Source of the DNA: Chrysomallon squamiferum
Lineage: Eukaryota; Mollusca; Gastropoda; Neomphalida; Peltospiridae
Length of the DNA stretch: 64,000 nt
Assembly (NCBI GenBank): GCA_012295275.1
Contig: CM022667.1
Span: 17,951,245-18,015,244 of the forward strand
Reading direction: 5' to 3'
The translations under genes and the position numbers were made by a program. Below the pieces are notes generated by a model. It saw only the letters and a program-made list of their open reading frames with translations. It made no database searches and had not been told where the DNA came from. Numbering within the stretch: the stretch's first letter is position 1; every line of letters begins with the position of its first letter. This document shows, piece by piece, positions 37,227-49,126 of this stretch.

Positions 37227-38834
37227 ATGAGCAAAATGTCTGCTATCTTGGTTGTTTTCTTAGGTAAGTAAATATTCTAAGTTTATTTAATTCCTTACTG
37301 ACTGCATAATTATATTTGATATTGTATATATATGTCAACGTTTTTCAAATCTTCTGTTACCCATTTCACCACATTTCGCGATAAAAAACCAATTCTTTAC
37401 TTTAAATAAAAAATTTAAAATGTGTTAATTTATATTATTTTTTTTTTAAATTATTGTTGTTATCTTTATTTAATTTATTATTAATAATTTTCTATAACAG
37501 AGTACAAAAATTAAAGGAAAACCTGGAGAAAATGCAAGTAACAGTCTGGTATTTTACCGTTTGAATTTCACTTACAAAATTGGATCATTGGTATGTTAGT
37601 GGGTCTCGAAATTCGGTCATTATTCAAAAATGACTGTTGGAACAATATAAATACTAATACTAAATACCCCAAATTTAGTGCAGCAGTTGAGCTATTTTGC
37701 TTGCATATCCATGTTCATTCGTGGATGGAGCTGGTTTTACCATGCAAATGCATTTCTAACGAAGCAGAGGTACAGAATGAACCTGGAAAAGCGTGATGGT
37801 TGAAATTCAACAATTTCCAACAAAATAACAAAGAACATCTTTCCCATTAACAATTCCAAGCCATTAAATTAAAAGCTAATTAATTTCTAATGTGTTTGAA
37901 TAAACTAGCTTGTCATATTTGGTGTTCTTATCTAGCCGGTTCAGTCATAAAGTCAGCAAGAGTACGTCTACTAGATTGTATCCCGATTCTAAACAGTGAA
38001 AATCCGAGACTTAATCGCTGCTTAAAATGCGTGAGGCCTTGTTAGGGATTGTATATTTACACTATTATTTCTTCTTTTTTTTGTCTGTTGGTATATGTGT
38101 GACGATGTTTCAGTGTGCGTGTGTGCGTGTGAGGGATGTTCGTATAGAATTTTTTTTTTTGGGGGGGGGAAATAATATAATACAGAAGCAATGACAAATC
38201 CCTAAAAAGACCTTGCTTCTGCTTCAGCTGCTGCAATCAGAATTCCGCTAGACGTCGCGCTTAAAATTGGTGGCAGGGCAGCAGAAGATGCAAGATATTT
38301 TTCAAGTCATGGAACCACAAACAATCCTGTGATGTTTAACCATATTTATTGGGACGGACAAAAGTACCTTGATTATGGAGGTAATATTTTAAACTTATAT
38401 TTATAAATAATAAATTATACAGGTAAATGTCGTCAATAACGATAGCGACCAGCAGTGGGTCAGGACACTTACATAATAATGACTGTTTCAGTGTATGATC
38501 TGTATCACTGTATCATGTATATATTCACTGTGTAACTCCAAAGACTTTTCATTAACGGATACTTATTTTCTCCAGCTCTTGTCGTTATGAAACGTTGCAG
38601 TACTTCATAGCAGAGTTTTTTCCAATTTTAAACATTATTTCATAGATGTTTTCGGATTTTTAATCATTTACTAAATTACTGATTTAGTGAATAAATTATT
38701 ATTCAATTTATTGATATGTATAGACTGTGTGTGTATATATATATATATACAAATATATGATATAATGATATACATTGATTATAATGTATGTGTGTTTTAT
38801 TTTTGAATACTTTTTAGGTGTTTATTACCTGTAG
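37227..38834 (+). CDS. Small secreted protein, possible truncated C1q-like
   Basis: Three exons, 37227-37263, 38228-38380 and 38818-38834, give 207 nt, 68 aa, with matching phases (1, 1) and good donors/acceptors (taggtaagta; ctgcttcag; tttttag). The N-terminus (MSKMSAILVVFLAAA) reads as a signal peptide, cleaved just after AAA. The mature part contains DVALKIGGRAAEDARYF and then PVMFNHIYWDGQKYLDYGG plus VYYL and a stop. The tail resembles the start of a C1q globular domain (F-x-x-v-x-x-N/D-x-G-x-x-Y ... G-v-Y-y-F), which would normally continue for about 90 residues. So this may be a short peptide, a truncated C1q-like gene or an incomplete model. If the second intron is retained the protein ends a few residues after the glycine (NILNLYL). 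Confidence 0.4.
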
Positions 38835-40596
38835 ATATTTCTTTTCTTTTCTTTTTAATTGTTATTTTCTATTTTAATTTTTTATAATTATAATAATGAA
38901 AAAAAAAAAACATGAAGAAACTAGATAGTATTTTAATATATAAAAAGGTATATATGTATGTGCATACATATACACTATTTTATGAAAGATAATGTAATAA
39001 TAAATAAGGTATAATCATATGTATATTCATATTCTTTTTTTTATATTTGCCAGTGATATTTAGAAATATGAATTTATGTATTTTTACATGATTTTATTTT
39101 GTACCTACCTCACTGAAAACAATCCCTTTGTACATGTTGGCCTATACTTGATGGAAACAGTAATATTTCACTGAGAAATTGCATATCACAAGGAACTGTT
39201 AAACAGTATTTGTTTTGATAGAAATATTTTCCAGGACCCTAAAAGCCTTCTTTTTTTCAATTATTTTTTATCTTGGGGTTTGGAAAATTGGATATTTTTG
39301 TTTGTTTGCTAAAAACTTAATATAGTTGTTTCAATTATCATATTTCATGCATAGAATCTGAGAGAGATCAGGCCAGCAGAAAATAAATTTACTTCACTGA
39401 TTTGATAACTAGTTGGTTTACTAATTCTCTTGGGCACCTTAATTAATGTAATGTTTGACAGGTGGTTTGGATAGCAAAGTTACTGAGCAGCACCCATAAA
39501 TTTGACATAATATTTCTGTGAGATCATTTACTGATTTAGTATTCATAATTGTTAATTTTGTATCTTTCTACTTCTACAATAACAGACCAACTGTGAAATA
39601 AAATGATTGATTTTAATTATAATAATTTAATTACTATAAAATGTTATCATTTTAACAATTACTATTGTGACAGACTTTGGGCATTAATGGAACCCTTTTT
39701 GCCATTATAAAAATATAAGTCCCATTAACCTGAGGAACCACTGTTTATACATGTATGTAACAGCAGTGAAATTGCACTGAACATAGCTGTTACTTTCACA
39801 TCTATTTTAGGTATTGGTATAATAAAAAAGTCACTGATCAGTCAGTGAACATTACAGTAAACATATTTATTGAATAGATGCTAACATTATGATTATGAAG
39901 CAGTACATCACTGCAGAATATTTCATTGATATATGACCTTGTCATATTATTTATTATTTATATAGTTAGTTCAGTGCTTTATTTATTAAATATTGTAAAG
40001 CAAACATAATTAAATATTGACTACAACAAAAATAATTACTAGTTTCTGCTTATTTGACCAGAATAATATCATTGCACAAAAAGTTGGATTTAGAATTATA
40101 AACAACTGAGTGATATTTTAGCTGAACAATACTGACTTCAGTTTCTTTTTTTAAAATAAAGACAAAATTGACTATATAAATTATAATGTTGCAATTTTCA
40201 GTGTAGTTTCTAGTGAGTCAGTTAAAATAAATTATTATTCCAACCTGCATGTTCATGTTCATAGCTTGGTAAATCTGCTATAAGCCTTGCTAACGCAGCA
40301 CTCACAAAGGAAAGAAATAAACATTGAAAGAACAGAAGAGTTTACAATATGATCTCATTAGCTGTCATTAATGATACTGAACTGTGTCATGGATGTTTTC
40401 TCTTACTGGTACTTGAAATACTTTACATGTAATAATAAAAATTATTAGCTGTAATTTATACTTCTTTTTCTGTATATCTAATGACAGTGTGTTTTCAAAA
40501 TCATTAATCATTTCCCAACTTAAATACTTCTTTGTTGTTATAGGCTGAATTACATTTGTTGATCTATCAAAGTATTAATCAAACAGCAACTTTAAT
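38835..40596. other. Gene-free interval upstream of the ankyrin gene
   Basis: AT-rich, with short ATGT/AT tracts. I searched the + strand for a 5' exon ending in phase 0 to precede the ankyrin gene and saw no convincing candidate; a non-coding first exon could be here. Confidence 0.4.
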
Positions 40597-42838
40597 ATGT
40601 TGCAGGATTCTGTGAGTGGAGCAGTGGCTGCACTGGATGCTGATGCTTTGTTGTCACTGCTTTATGATGAAGCATGTTTTGAAAAGGGTCCAGAGACAGA
40701 AGGACCTCCTATATTCAAAACACTGGAAGACCAGCTTCAGCACAATAAATCAATGGTAAATTTGCTTTAATTATTATTATTATTTTTTTTTTTTCAGATT
40801 ATATTTCAATTACAGAATTCTGTTTTGAAAATGTTTCAGATTAAAATTTTAAAAAGAGAAATACTAACATTTTTTCATCCATTAAAAAAGATGAATAGAA
40901 GTTGTGTGTTTATGCATACATGCATACATACATACATATATACATACATAAACATGCACATGTGCACATACACATATGCACAAATAGTATTTTAGTTTTA
41001 TAAAATTTGTTTTATCTTTATTCAGTTTTCAAAGAAACATGAATCTTAAAAAATTATGCCTTGTGAAGACCTATTAAATGTTTTGTTGTAACCATTTAAA
41101 TCAGCTTAAAATTTGGAAATGAAATGTTTTAATCCGTTGTAATTAATACCTGACTAGCTCCCACAAGACATATTTCTGACAGCAGTATTAGGCTTGATGA
41201 AGAAACCAAAGGACTTTTCTCAAGGAGCCCGGATGATTTATTTATTGAGAAATTTAGGTGCAAACATTCACATTCAAAATGAGGTATAAATATTTACATT
41301 AATACACTGTTCTTGTTTTCTTAACTTAATGCAGTTTAATGTGTTATTTACAATTGTTTTCATTTAACAGTAATTATTATTATGGTGATGATTTTTTCAG
41401 AGTTATTTACTGACAAAGGTTTACAGTCAAAAACCAGTCAAATAATAACTTAAGTCAGATAATATGTTGTCAGATATCAAAATGACTTTTTATTATAAAC
41501 TTTTTTTAATTCTGAAATTATCCTTGATAAAGTGATTATAACTGGTGATGGAGCAGTTTTCTCTGAAATGATCCATTTTTAATCACTATTGTGATAAAAG
41601 AACAACAGCAACAAACCAATAGAAATTTGAAAATTTGTAATGGGTTGACTAACCCTGTTCTTTGAAAGATTAAAGAGCATTTTCATTTTTTTTAAAACAG
41701 TTTTAAAGTTTACATCATACTTCTTTTTACATTTCATTTTTAAAGATATAAGATACTAACTGGTAATAGGTTAATAGCCTGATAATGCATACTAATCAAC
41801 ACAATCTAAAATATTATTTGATAGATCTGTTTTGAATACTTGAAACTATAAATCCATGTTAATTTTAAATAACTGAGACATTATATATTTATTCCTTTAT
41901 TCTATCTGATTATAATTATTAGGAAGGTAACAATGCATTGATGTTATATCTGAAGACAGGAAAACTGCACCCAGATGTAGTGGAAGCTTTTCTGCGCTGT
42001 AATGCAGATGTTTACCATGCCAACAAGGTTTCATCTTTTACTTGTCTCTTAACTAAGTGTTAATATGTCTGTGTGTGTGTGTTATTTTTTGAATATTTAC
42101 GTGTGTGTGTGTGTAGTATATACATATGGGTCATTCCATGTCAAATCACCCAATAGGTTAAACCCGACCGTCTCAGATTTTTATGAAACTTGGTATACTT
42201 GTTAACTGGGATCCCATAGAACCAGATCTGAAATTTTAGGCCAATTGGAAAATATATTTTTATAACATTTTATATATATAAATATATATATATATATATG
42301 GGTCATTCCATGTCAAATCACGCAAAAAAACACAAAAATTACTGAATTTTGAGATATTTGCAAAAAATGGGCATGACCACCAATCTTTGAACCCTCATAT
42401 CTCAGGAACTACTGGGCCAGTCTTCATAAAATTGGTATTGTTGAAAAGGCAATATGACAAGGATTCCAAGCATCCAGAACTAATCATTCAGGTTTTAGTT
42501 AATCAGATGTTAATGGCAGAAAAGGTGTTATTTTCATGGATGTGCATTTTTTAAATCTATATTGTGGCTAAACAAAAAATATTACACCCAGGAAGCTTTT
42601 ATATGTTTTAGTTAACCAGTGGGAGCTTAAATTTCAATAAAGGTCAAGGTCATAAAAAAGGTCAAAGGGTCAGTGACCCCAACAATAGTTTTTCAACAAT
42701 ACTAATTTTATGAAGATTGGCCCAGTAGTTCCTGAGATATGAGGGTTCAAAGGTTGGTGGTCACATCCATTTTTGTCAAACATCTCAAAATTCTTTAAAT
42801 TTGTTTTTTAAATTTTGGGTGATTTGACATGGAATGAC

Positions 42839-42872
<34 letters not shown>

Positions 42873-45800
42873 GTCATTCCATATATATATAATGTTATAA
42901 AAATATACTTTTGTAGTTTTTTTTTTATTAATTTTGATTTTAATAAAGTAAGTGTTTGAATTTATAATTTTTACCCTCAAACTGGACAGGTTAAATTGTT
43001 GTTTTCTCCAGATTTTTTTATTTGATTTTTTTTATGTCCCTTCATCAGTTCATGTAAAAGATTTATATTTGTTATTTGTTAGAATGGTGAATATCCTCTG
43101 GAGGTTATTACTCTGTGTCCTGATGTGCCAAAACATGTGAAGGATGTTTTTATGAAATATGTTGTGAGTATATATATATGTATATATTTGGTAATTTATC
43201 AATATAATGTATGATAATTTACCATAAGTCAAATATATCAGCTGATTTGTTTCCAACCTAAATTAATGCTTCTTTAGTAATCTTAAAGTAGTTGTTTGTA
43301 GATTAATTAATGTATATACATTATTAGATCTTTTTTTATTAATCTGATTAGATTTTTAATTAGCTCTGTTTCATAGAATTCACTAAATTGACTAATGTGA
43401 ATAATAACTTTTTTTCTTTTTTTAAAACTATATTTGCCAGACATAAACTACCAAAAATAACAGCTTTTCATAATATAAGTACAGTCTGCACAGATTCAAA
43501 AAGTCAGCTTTCTCAGTTAGTAGATGAGCTTTATTAACGGAAATATCTAACAATAAACATCAAAGTCTGGATGGCTTTTTATAAAAATGTGAAATTATAT
43601 ATCAAAGTCCAAATGGTCCTTTACTTTCTTTGATGGGTCTTTGTGTTATTTCAGCCTGGAATCTGGGAGGCAGTTGAGGGTGATGATGCAATGAATGTGA
43701 GAAAACTAATAAATCAGTGGTGTCGTGTTGACATAGAAAAGGTAAGAAAACCATGGTTTACTGAATATTTGACTATTTGATCCTGATGAGTTTAAGATCC
43801 AGGAAAAAAGAGAAAGAAGCAGTGGTTTGTTACTTGTGTATTTTATTGAATTGTTGATAATTTATATCTTAATGATAAAATGTATACTTTAATCTGTAAG
43901 AAGAAGAAAAATATTTAACAGTTTTTTGTGCTATTCGTAGAGGATAAGATTTCTTTTTCTCTTAGAATGGTACTGAAGCATGTTGTTTATTATTTTTGTT
44001 AGTTTATTTATTTAATTATTTGTTTCATTTGGTTTTGGTTTTTTAATATGCTTCTTTAAACTTAATAAGTGATACTTAGATTATATTGTTTCATTTTTAT
44101 TTTATTTTCAGAATGGGAAGTCATTGTTAGAGTTAACATTTGAGATTGGAACTGAAAGTATTATTCGAGTTATTAGTGGAATTAGACCCTCCATGGTAAT
44201 TACACTAAATGTTTATATCATATGACTACTTTATAGATACATATATATAAAGATATTATATCCAAACACACACACACATACACATCAACTAAATTATTGT
44301 TTTATTTAATATTTTTCAGTCTGTAATTTTATTTGTTTTTGATTGTATTTGTAATAGCATTTCAGTTGATTTCTTTAAAAAATTTAAAGTATTATTTTCT
44401 GTCTTCTGTTCATTAAAATCTTTCCTGAAATCATTTCATTTCAAAGCTTGTTACTGGGGTTCTTTTGGTGAATATGTTTTATTATATGGACAAAACTATT
44501 TAGTTCTTTTCTTCTGACTAGTTAATTTCAGTTTTATATAATGAAATATTTTTAGTTGAAGATTTGTGGCTTCTTTGATATATATTATCCAGTTTTTAAT
44601 CAAAAACCTTTTTTGGAATTTATTTTCTAGGATTTTGCCCATGGAGTTCTTGCTGGTGATACTATATTTGTGCGGAAACTTCTGTCATTAAAAAAGAAGA
44701 TAAATATTAATTTCAGAAATTTAGTAAGTGATATTTTATCTGTTTTGAAAAATGCTGTAAAAGACATTTTCATTTTCTAGCCAAATTCAGGCACGACATT
44801 AACAGATGTAACTGGTAAAATATTTTCTGTTAAGTTCTGTAAGAATTATTATTAAAAAAAATTTGTGCCTAAAATTAAGTACAGAATAATTCTGAATAAG
44901 TAAGTAATGCAGTAATACTGTTACTGTATTAGAATTTTCCTTTCCTTTTTTAGGGTGATCGTGGAGCACCTCCCCTTCTGTATGCATTACAGCAAAGGAA
45001 TGCAGAAATGGTTTGCATTTTATTGTCACACAATGCACGTGTAGATCTTGCTATGAGAGGAGATGGAGAGGTATTGATGAATTTTTGTATTTTGTAGAAT
45101 TTGATAATGAACAAAACTTAGTTTGTAAAATATTTCCTATCTTTCTGTTTTTGAATAATTTAGGGGATGATTTTAAATAAAAATTAAAACTGAAAAACCA
45201 ACACTCTAAGACCACATTTTCAAAACGATTTTTTTTTTTTTTCATTTTTGTTATCTGATAAAATAATAATAATAATAATATTTTGTGTTTATCTGATTTG
45301 TACTGAGTATTTACTCAGTATATAAGGTATATTTGTATTTTTTCAGAATGATATCCCTCTGTATTTTGTTGCATTGGCATCTGATCCACCAATAAGACCT
45401 GATCTTTTGAAATTGATTGTTCCCACTGGTCCTTTGAAAGTGGATCATCTATACTATAAGGTAAAAATCAACAAAAAATCTTTAAAAATAATTAGTTAAC
45501 TTCCTCATTTTTAATTATATTCAGTCAGAATTTTCTGGTTGAAAAAATACAAAATATTATTATGAACGTTAAACTCAGACATCAGGTTTTGAATATAAGG
45601 CTAATATAATCTCAGGTTTAATTCTTCTAAGATTAGACTAAATAGTTGCAGGTTTTGTAAATGCTGAAAAAATATCAGTGGTTTTCAGAAAAAGCCCTAA
45701 GTGACGATAAGTAACAGAATTATTTCAATACATCAGTGCAGTTCAGCCATGTGACTGGTTTATCAAATATATAAATATTTAAATCATACCTGAGCCGATG

Positions 45801-48800
45801 ATGCTAGAATTGGTTTGTTGTGCCAAATCATTGAAATATCTATTTCAGCACAATTGTTGAAATAATATCCAAAACAAACATTAAAATTTATATAATTTGA
45901 CATGGAAATAGAAGATTAATTAATATTATTAATATCACTATGTATTTGGTTAAATTAAAATAAATAATAATTTAAAAATAAAATAAGTTTATAAAGGTTT
46001 AATGAACAGAATATGCTTGTTAAAGATATCTTATTACTAAATGATAAGATTTCTTCTGGCAGATTGGTTTATATAGTAAACGTTAATGAAATGGTATTAC
46101 ATAAATATAAAGGAGAAAAACGTGTAAATTTGTAATGTTTTTATATATGAATGTATTTATTGACAATTATTGTTTTCTCCTTTTTGAGGGTATGAATTCT
46201 GTATTCCACTGTATTGATCACGATGTTAGCCCTGATGTTGTTGAAGACATTCTCCTGAAAGGTTCAGCCTACCTCATCACGCAGCGAATTAAGGTAAGTG
46301 AAACTTACATTTTTGTACTGTAAAGTTTCATTTTATTAAAAACAGTTTAATGCCTTGCACAGCTACATAATCAAATTATAATTGTACAGTTTCTATATAC
46401 TTGGGCTATGAAATATGGATTTAAAGTGTTATCATTTTTATTTCAGAATAATATTTGTCTGCGACAGTATGCATATTTACAGTCAAGTGCTCATATTGCT
46501 GATATTATTGATAGGGTGAGTAATTATACTGTTATCTCTCTTATTTCACATTACTAGAGTTACCACACTGCAATATATATATATAAAATATATGTTTTTA
46601 AATTTATTTTAATAGATTGTACTGAAATGGATATTCCAAGATGATCCCAAGAACCGCAAGATTTTAGCACTACATGGTTACAACTATATACCAACTCCAG
46701 TATCATCAGCTGAGGTGTGCTTTATAGTGAATGGGAAATGTGCTAAATACATTTATCATACTTTTTAACATGGTTGTGTTATTGCAATTTGGTCAGACTG
46801 GAAAAACAAGACATTTATGCCAATGATCATACTAGCATTAATTAAAATGAAATGTGAAAAAACTGAGTAATGATCGTTTTACTTGAATTTCTTTTAATAA
46901 AAATAAAAATAATACTAATAATATGTTCTCAGGGAGAAAACAATAATTTCCAGATAATAGAAGGATATCTGTCTGGTGATTTATCTCTATACATTGTGTG
47001 TGTTTGTGTTGTATTTATGCTAACCTTTTTCTGTTTGTTTTAAACTGATTTCTCTATTTCAGGATTTCAATGAAGCTGATGCTGAGATGTCATCACAGTA
47101 TGCTTTTTACCAGATTCTACCAGTTTATTATGTATGTTTATATTTAAATATCAGTATTACATCAATATCAGCAAATACAGAGGCTATGAGGAATTTATAA
47201 TTATTTTAAGAAAGTAAAATCTTCCTGGATATTATAGGTTAGTGAATTAAAAAAATGTATTATGAGACAATAAACAACATAAGACATTAATTAAGAATTG
47301 TGCTGAAATGGAATTTTCCTGATAAGCAGAAACTATTTTTTATTTTTTTTATTTTTATTTCTTTTCAGACCCAGATCCGACAGTTCCATGAAGCTGTTGA
47401 CAGGTGTGATATTGATGGTGTTAAGTCTCTGTTGTTTTTTAAGACAAAGAATGTTTGTGTGGAGCCATGCCTGGCAGATTCCAGAACCACGGTACATATA
47501 TTACTGTGTTACATAAATGATTGTTTTGTAAAATAACCTTTTGTGGGATTCTAAGAAATTACATTACTTTGTTTCCACAGACAGCTGTTAATTCTTATTT
47601 AAGTGTTTGAAAATGGTAACTGCATTTATAATTAATTCTGAAATATTGATTAAATATTAAAATATTTTGAATCTTTTCAGGGTGATGGTCAGCCAGCACT
47701 TCATAAAGCCATTTTGCGTTGTAATTATGAAATAACAGAACTTCTTGCAGAAACACTTGTTTACCAGCTTAAACAGAGACTTGACTCTGTGAGAGATCAG
47801 GTAAACTTTTGTATATAACATTTAGCTGTTCACATACATCATTATCATATCATTCTTTTTTTATGTAGTTGATGTATTATTCTAATAAAACACTTTGAAA
47901 GGCAAGATCACTTGACAAAAGTTGCAGAAAATAATTTTTGCCATTTACAAAACACCTATCTCTTTTGAAAGGAAAGATTTCTGAATTCTTTACTTAAAAA
48001 TATTTTTGATATGGTGTTTTTTAATCTAATTTGAGTTGGATGTTTCTGAGTTATTATGAGGTCAATTTAATTTGCATTTTTGATGCATGTTTGAAAGTAC
48101 GAATATCATCAGTCTTTCAGAACTGCACTTCACTATGCATATGCTTTGGAGGGTGGTAAGGAGCTGGTGGATCTTCTTCTTGATTATGGTGCTTCAGAAT
48201 TCACAATGGATAAGGTAAAATTATCAAACGTCATTATTTAATAAACTTCTATTAAAACGTCTCATTTTCAAAAAAAGTAAAAAGTAAAGAAGAAATATTT
48301 AATACTTGCTTTTTTCGTATTAAGCTTATTTTAAACATGAATAATTTGGTCTTTAGGATGGTAGATCACCATTAGCATTCAAAGACCGAAAGAGTCAACC
48401 TTTGATGAAGGAACTTCTTCAATATCAGTTACAGCAGGTAAATAATTCTTCACACTTTTTTCCATTTTTTTATATATTTTTTTATTAAATGAGTTCGTAA
48501 AAACAAACCATTAACAATTATATTTATTTTAAAATATAGAAGAAACGTTATTGAAGAGATGCATTTTAATTTCATTATTATTAAAAACTGCTTGTTATTT
48601 ATTAAGGAAATCAGATCATGTGTTCATAATAACTTCATTTGTTTATATACAATCACTAAAAACTTAAAATTCATTAGTCGTTAATATTTTAATCTAGGAC
48701 TTCAGTGATCCTGAACCAGATCCATTTGCTGTAACAATGCCAATACCAATTATTGGTTATCTGTTGAATTGTAATCATCTTCACCATCATTCTGGTCATT

Positions 48801-49126
48801 TTAACCAGAAGCTAGCAGTGCTGGCAGGAACCCAGTCTCCTCATCATCAGCATTCAATTCAAGACATCAAAACAAACAAAGTGATGAGCAAGTCTGCAAC
48901 ATTTGCTTCACACTTGGCAAGCTGGCCAGAAACAATGCGAGCAAAATTTAGTAATAGAAATTGCAGCAATGGACTGCAGAGTGAATATTACAGAGTACCT
49001 ACTGATGACATTGACTGTCTTGACAACTTCACATATGATGACGACTGCTTTGACACAGGCAGTGAGAATGATGATTTGTTGAATGATAGAGATTTGAAAA
49101 AATCATCCTCTTGTGCTATCCAGTGA
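40597..49126 (+). CDS. Divergent ankyrin-repeat protein with C-terminal CaaX-like box
   Basis: Eighteen coding exons: 40597-40755, 41158-41283, 41923-42027, 43083-43163, 43655-43741, 44112-44195, 44631-44723, 44954-45070, 45347-45460, 46189-46293, 46447-46515, 46616-46714, 47063-47131, 47369-47491, 47681-47800, 48098-48214, 48357-48437 and 48698-49126. They join to 2178 nt, 725 aa, with all seventeen introns in phase 0. ATG 40597 follows an in-frame TAA; but ttgcag before 40606 could instead be an acceptor, so an upstream exon is possible. Ankyrin-like units are visible: NALMLYLKTGKLHPDVVEAF with LRCNADVYHANKNGEYPLEV; PPLLYALQQRNAEMVCILLS; QPALHKAILRCNYEITELLA; TALHYAYALEGGKELVDLLL with DYGASEFTMDKDGRSPL. 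Repeats are irregular, and much of the middle is predicted helical but only distantly ankyrin. The last exon is His-rich (NHLHHHSGHF), then acidic, and ends KKSSSCAIQ. CAIQ fits a CaaX box with X=Q, which favours farnesylation. No orthologue name is recognised. Confidence 0.85.
42128..42240 (+). mobile_element. Fragment of the gggtcattcc inverted-repeat element
   Basis: Begins gggtcattccatgtcaaatc like the adjacent full element but continues with unrelated interior (ccgtctcagatttttatgaa). It is either a second family sharing ends or the broken left end of another copy. It sits inside the intron 42028-43082 of the ankyrin gene. Confidence 0.7.
42300..42840. mobile_element. Non-autonomous inverted-repeat element (gggtcattcc ends)
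   Basis: 541 bp with termini gggtcattccatgtcaaatc and gatttgacatggaatgaccc, a perfect 20-bp inverted repeat, embedded in (AT)n on both sides. A second, subterminal inverted repeat of about 55 bp lies inside: aaccctcatatctcaggaac near 42399 pairs with its complement near 42750, so the whole element can fold back. No transposase frame. A further gggtcattccatat stub follows at about 42871. I do not assign a superfamily; insertion within AT/TA repeats hints at TA-type targets. Confidence 0.9.

Noticed and set aside
40606-40606. A required upstream exon for the ankyrin gene
   Set aside because: Not needed: an in-frame ATG at 40597 follows a stop, although an acceptor at ttgcag leaves the alternative open.
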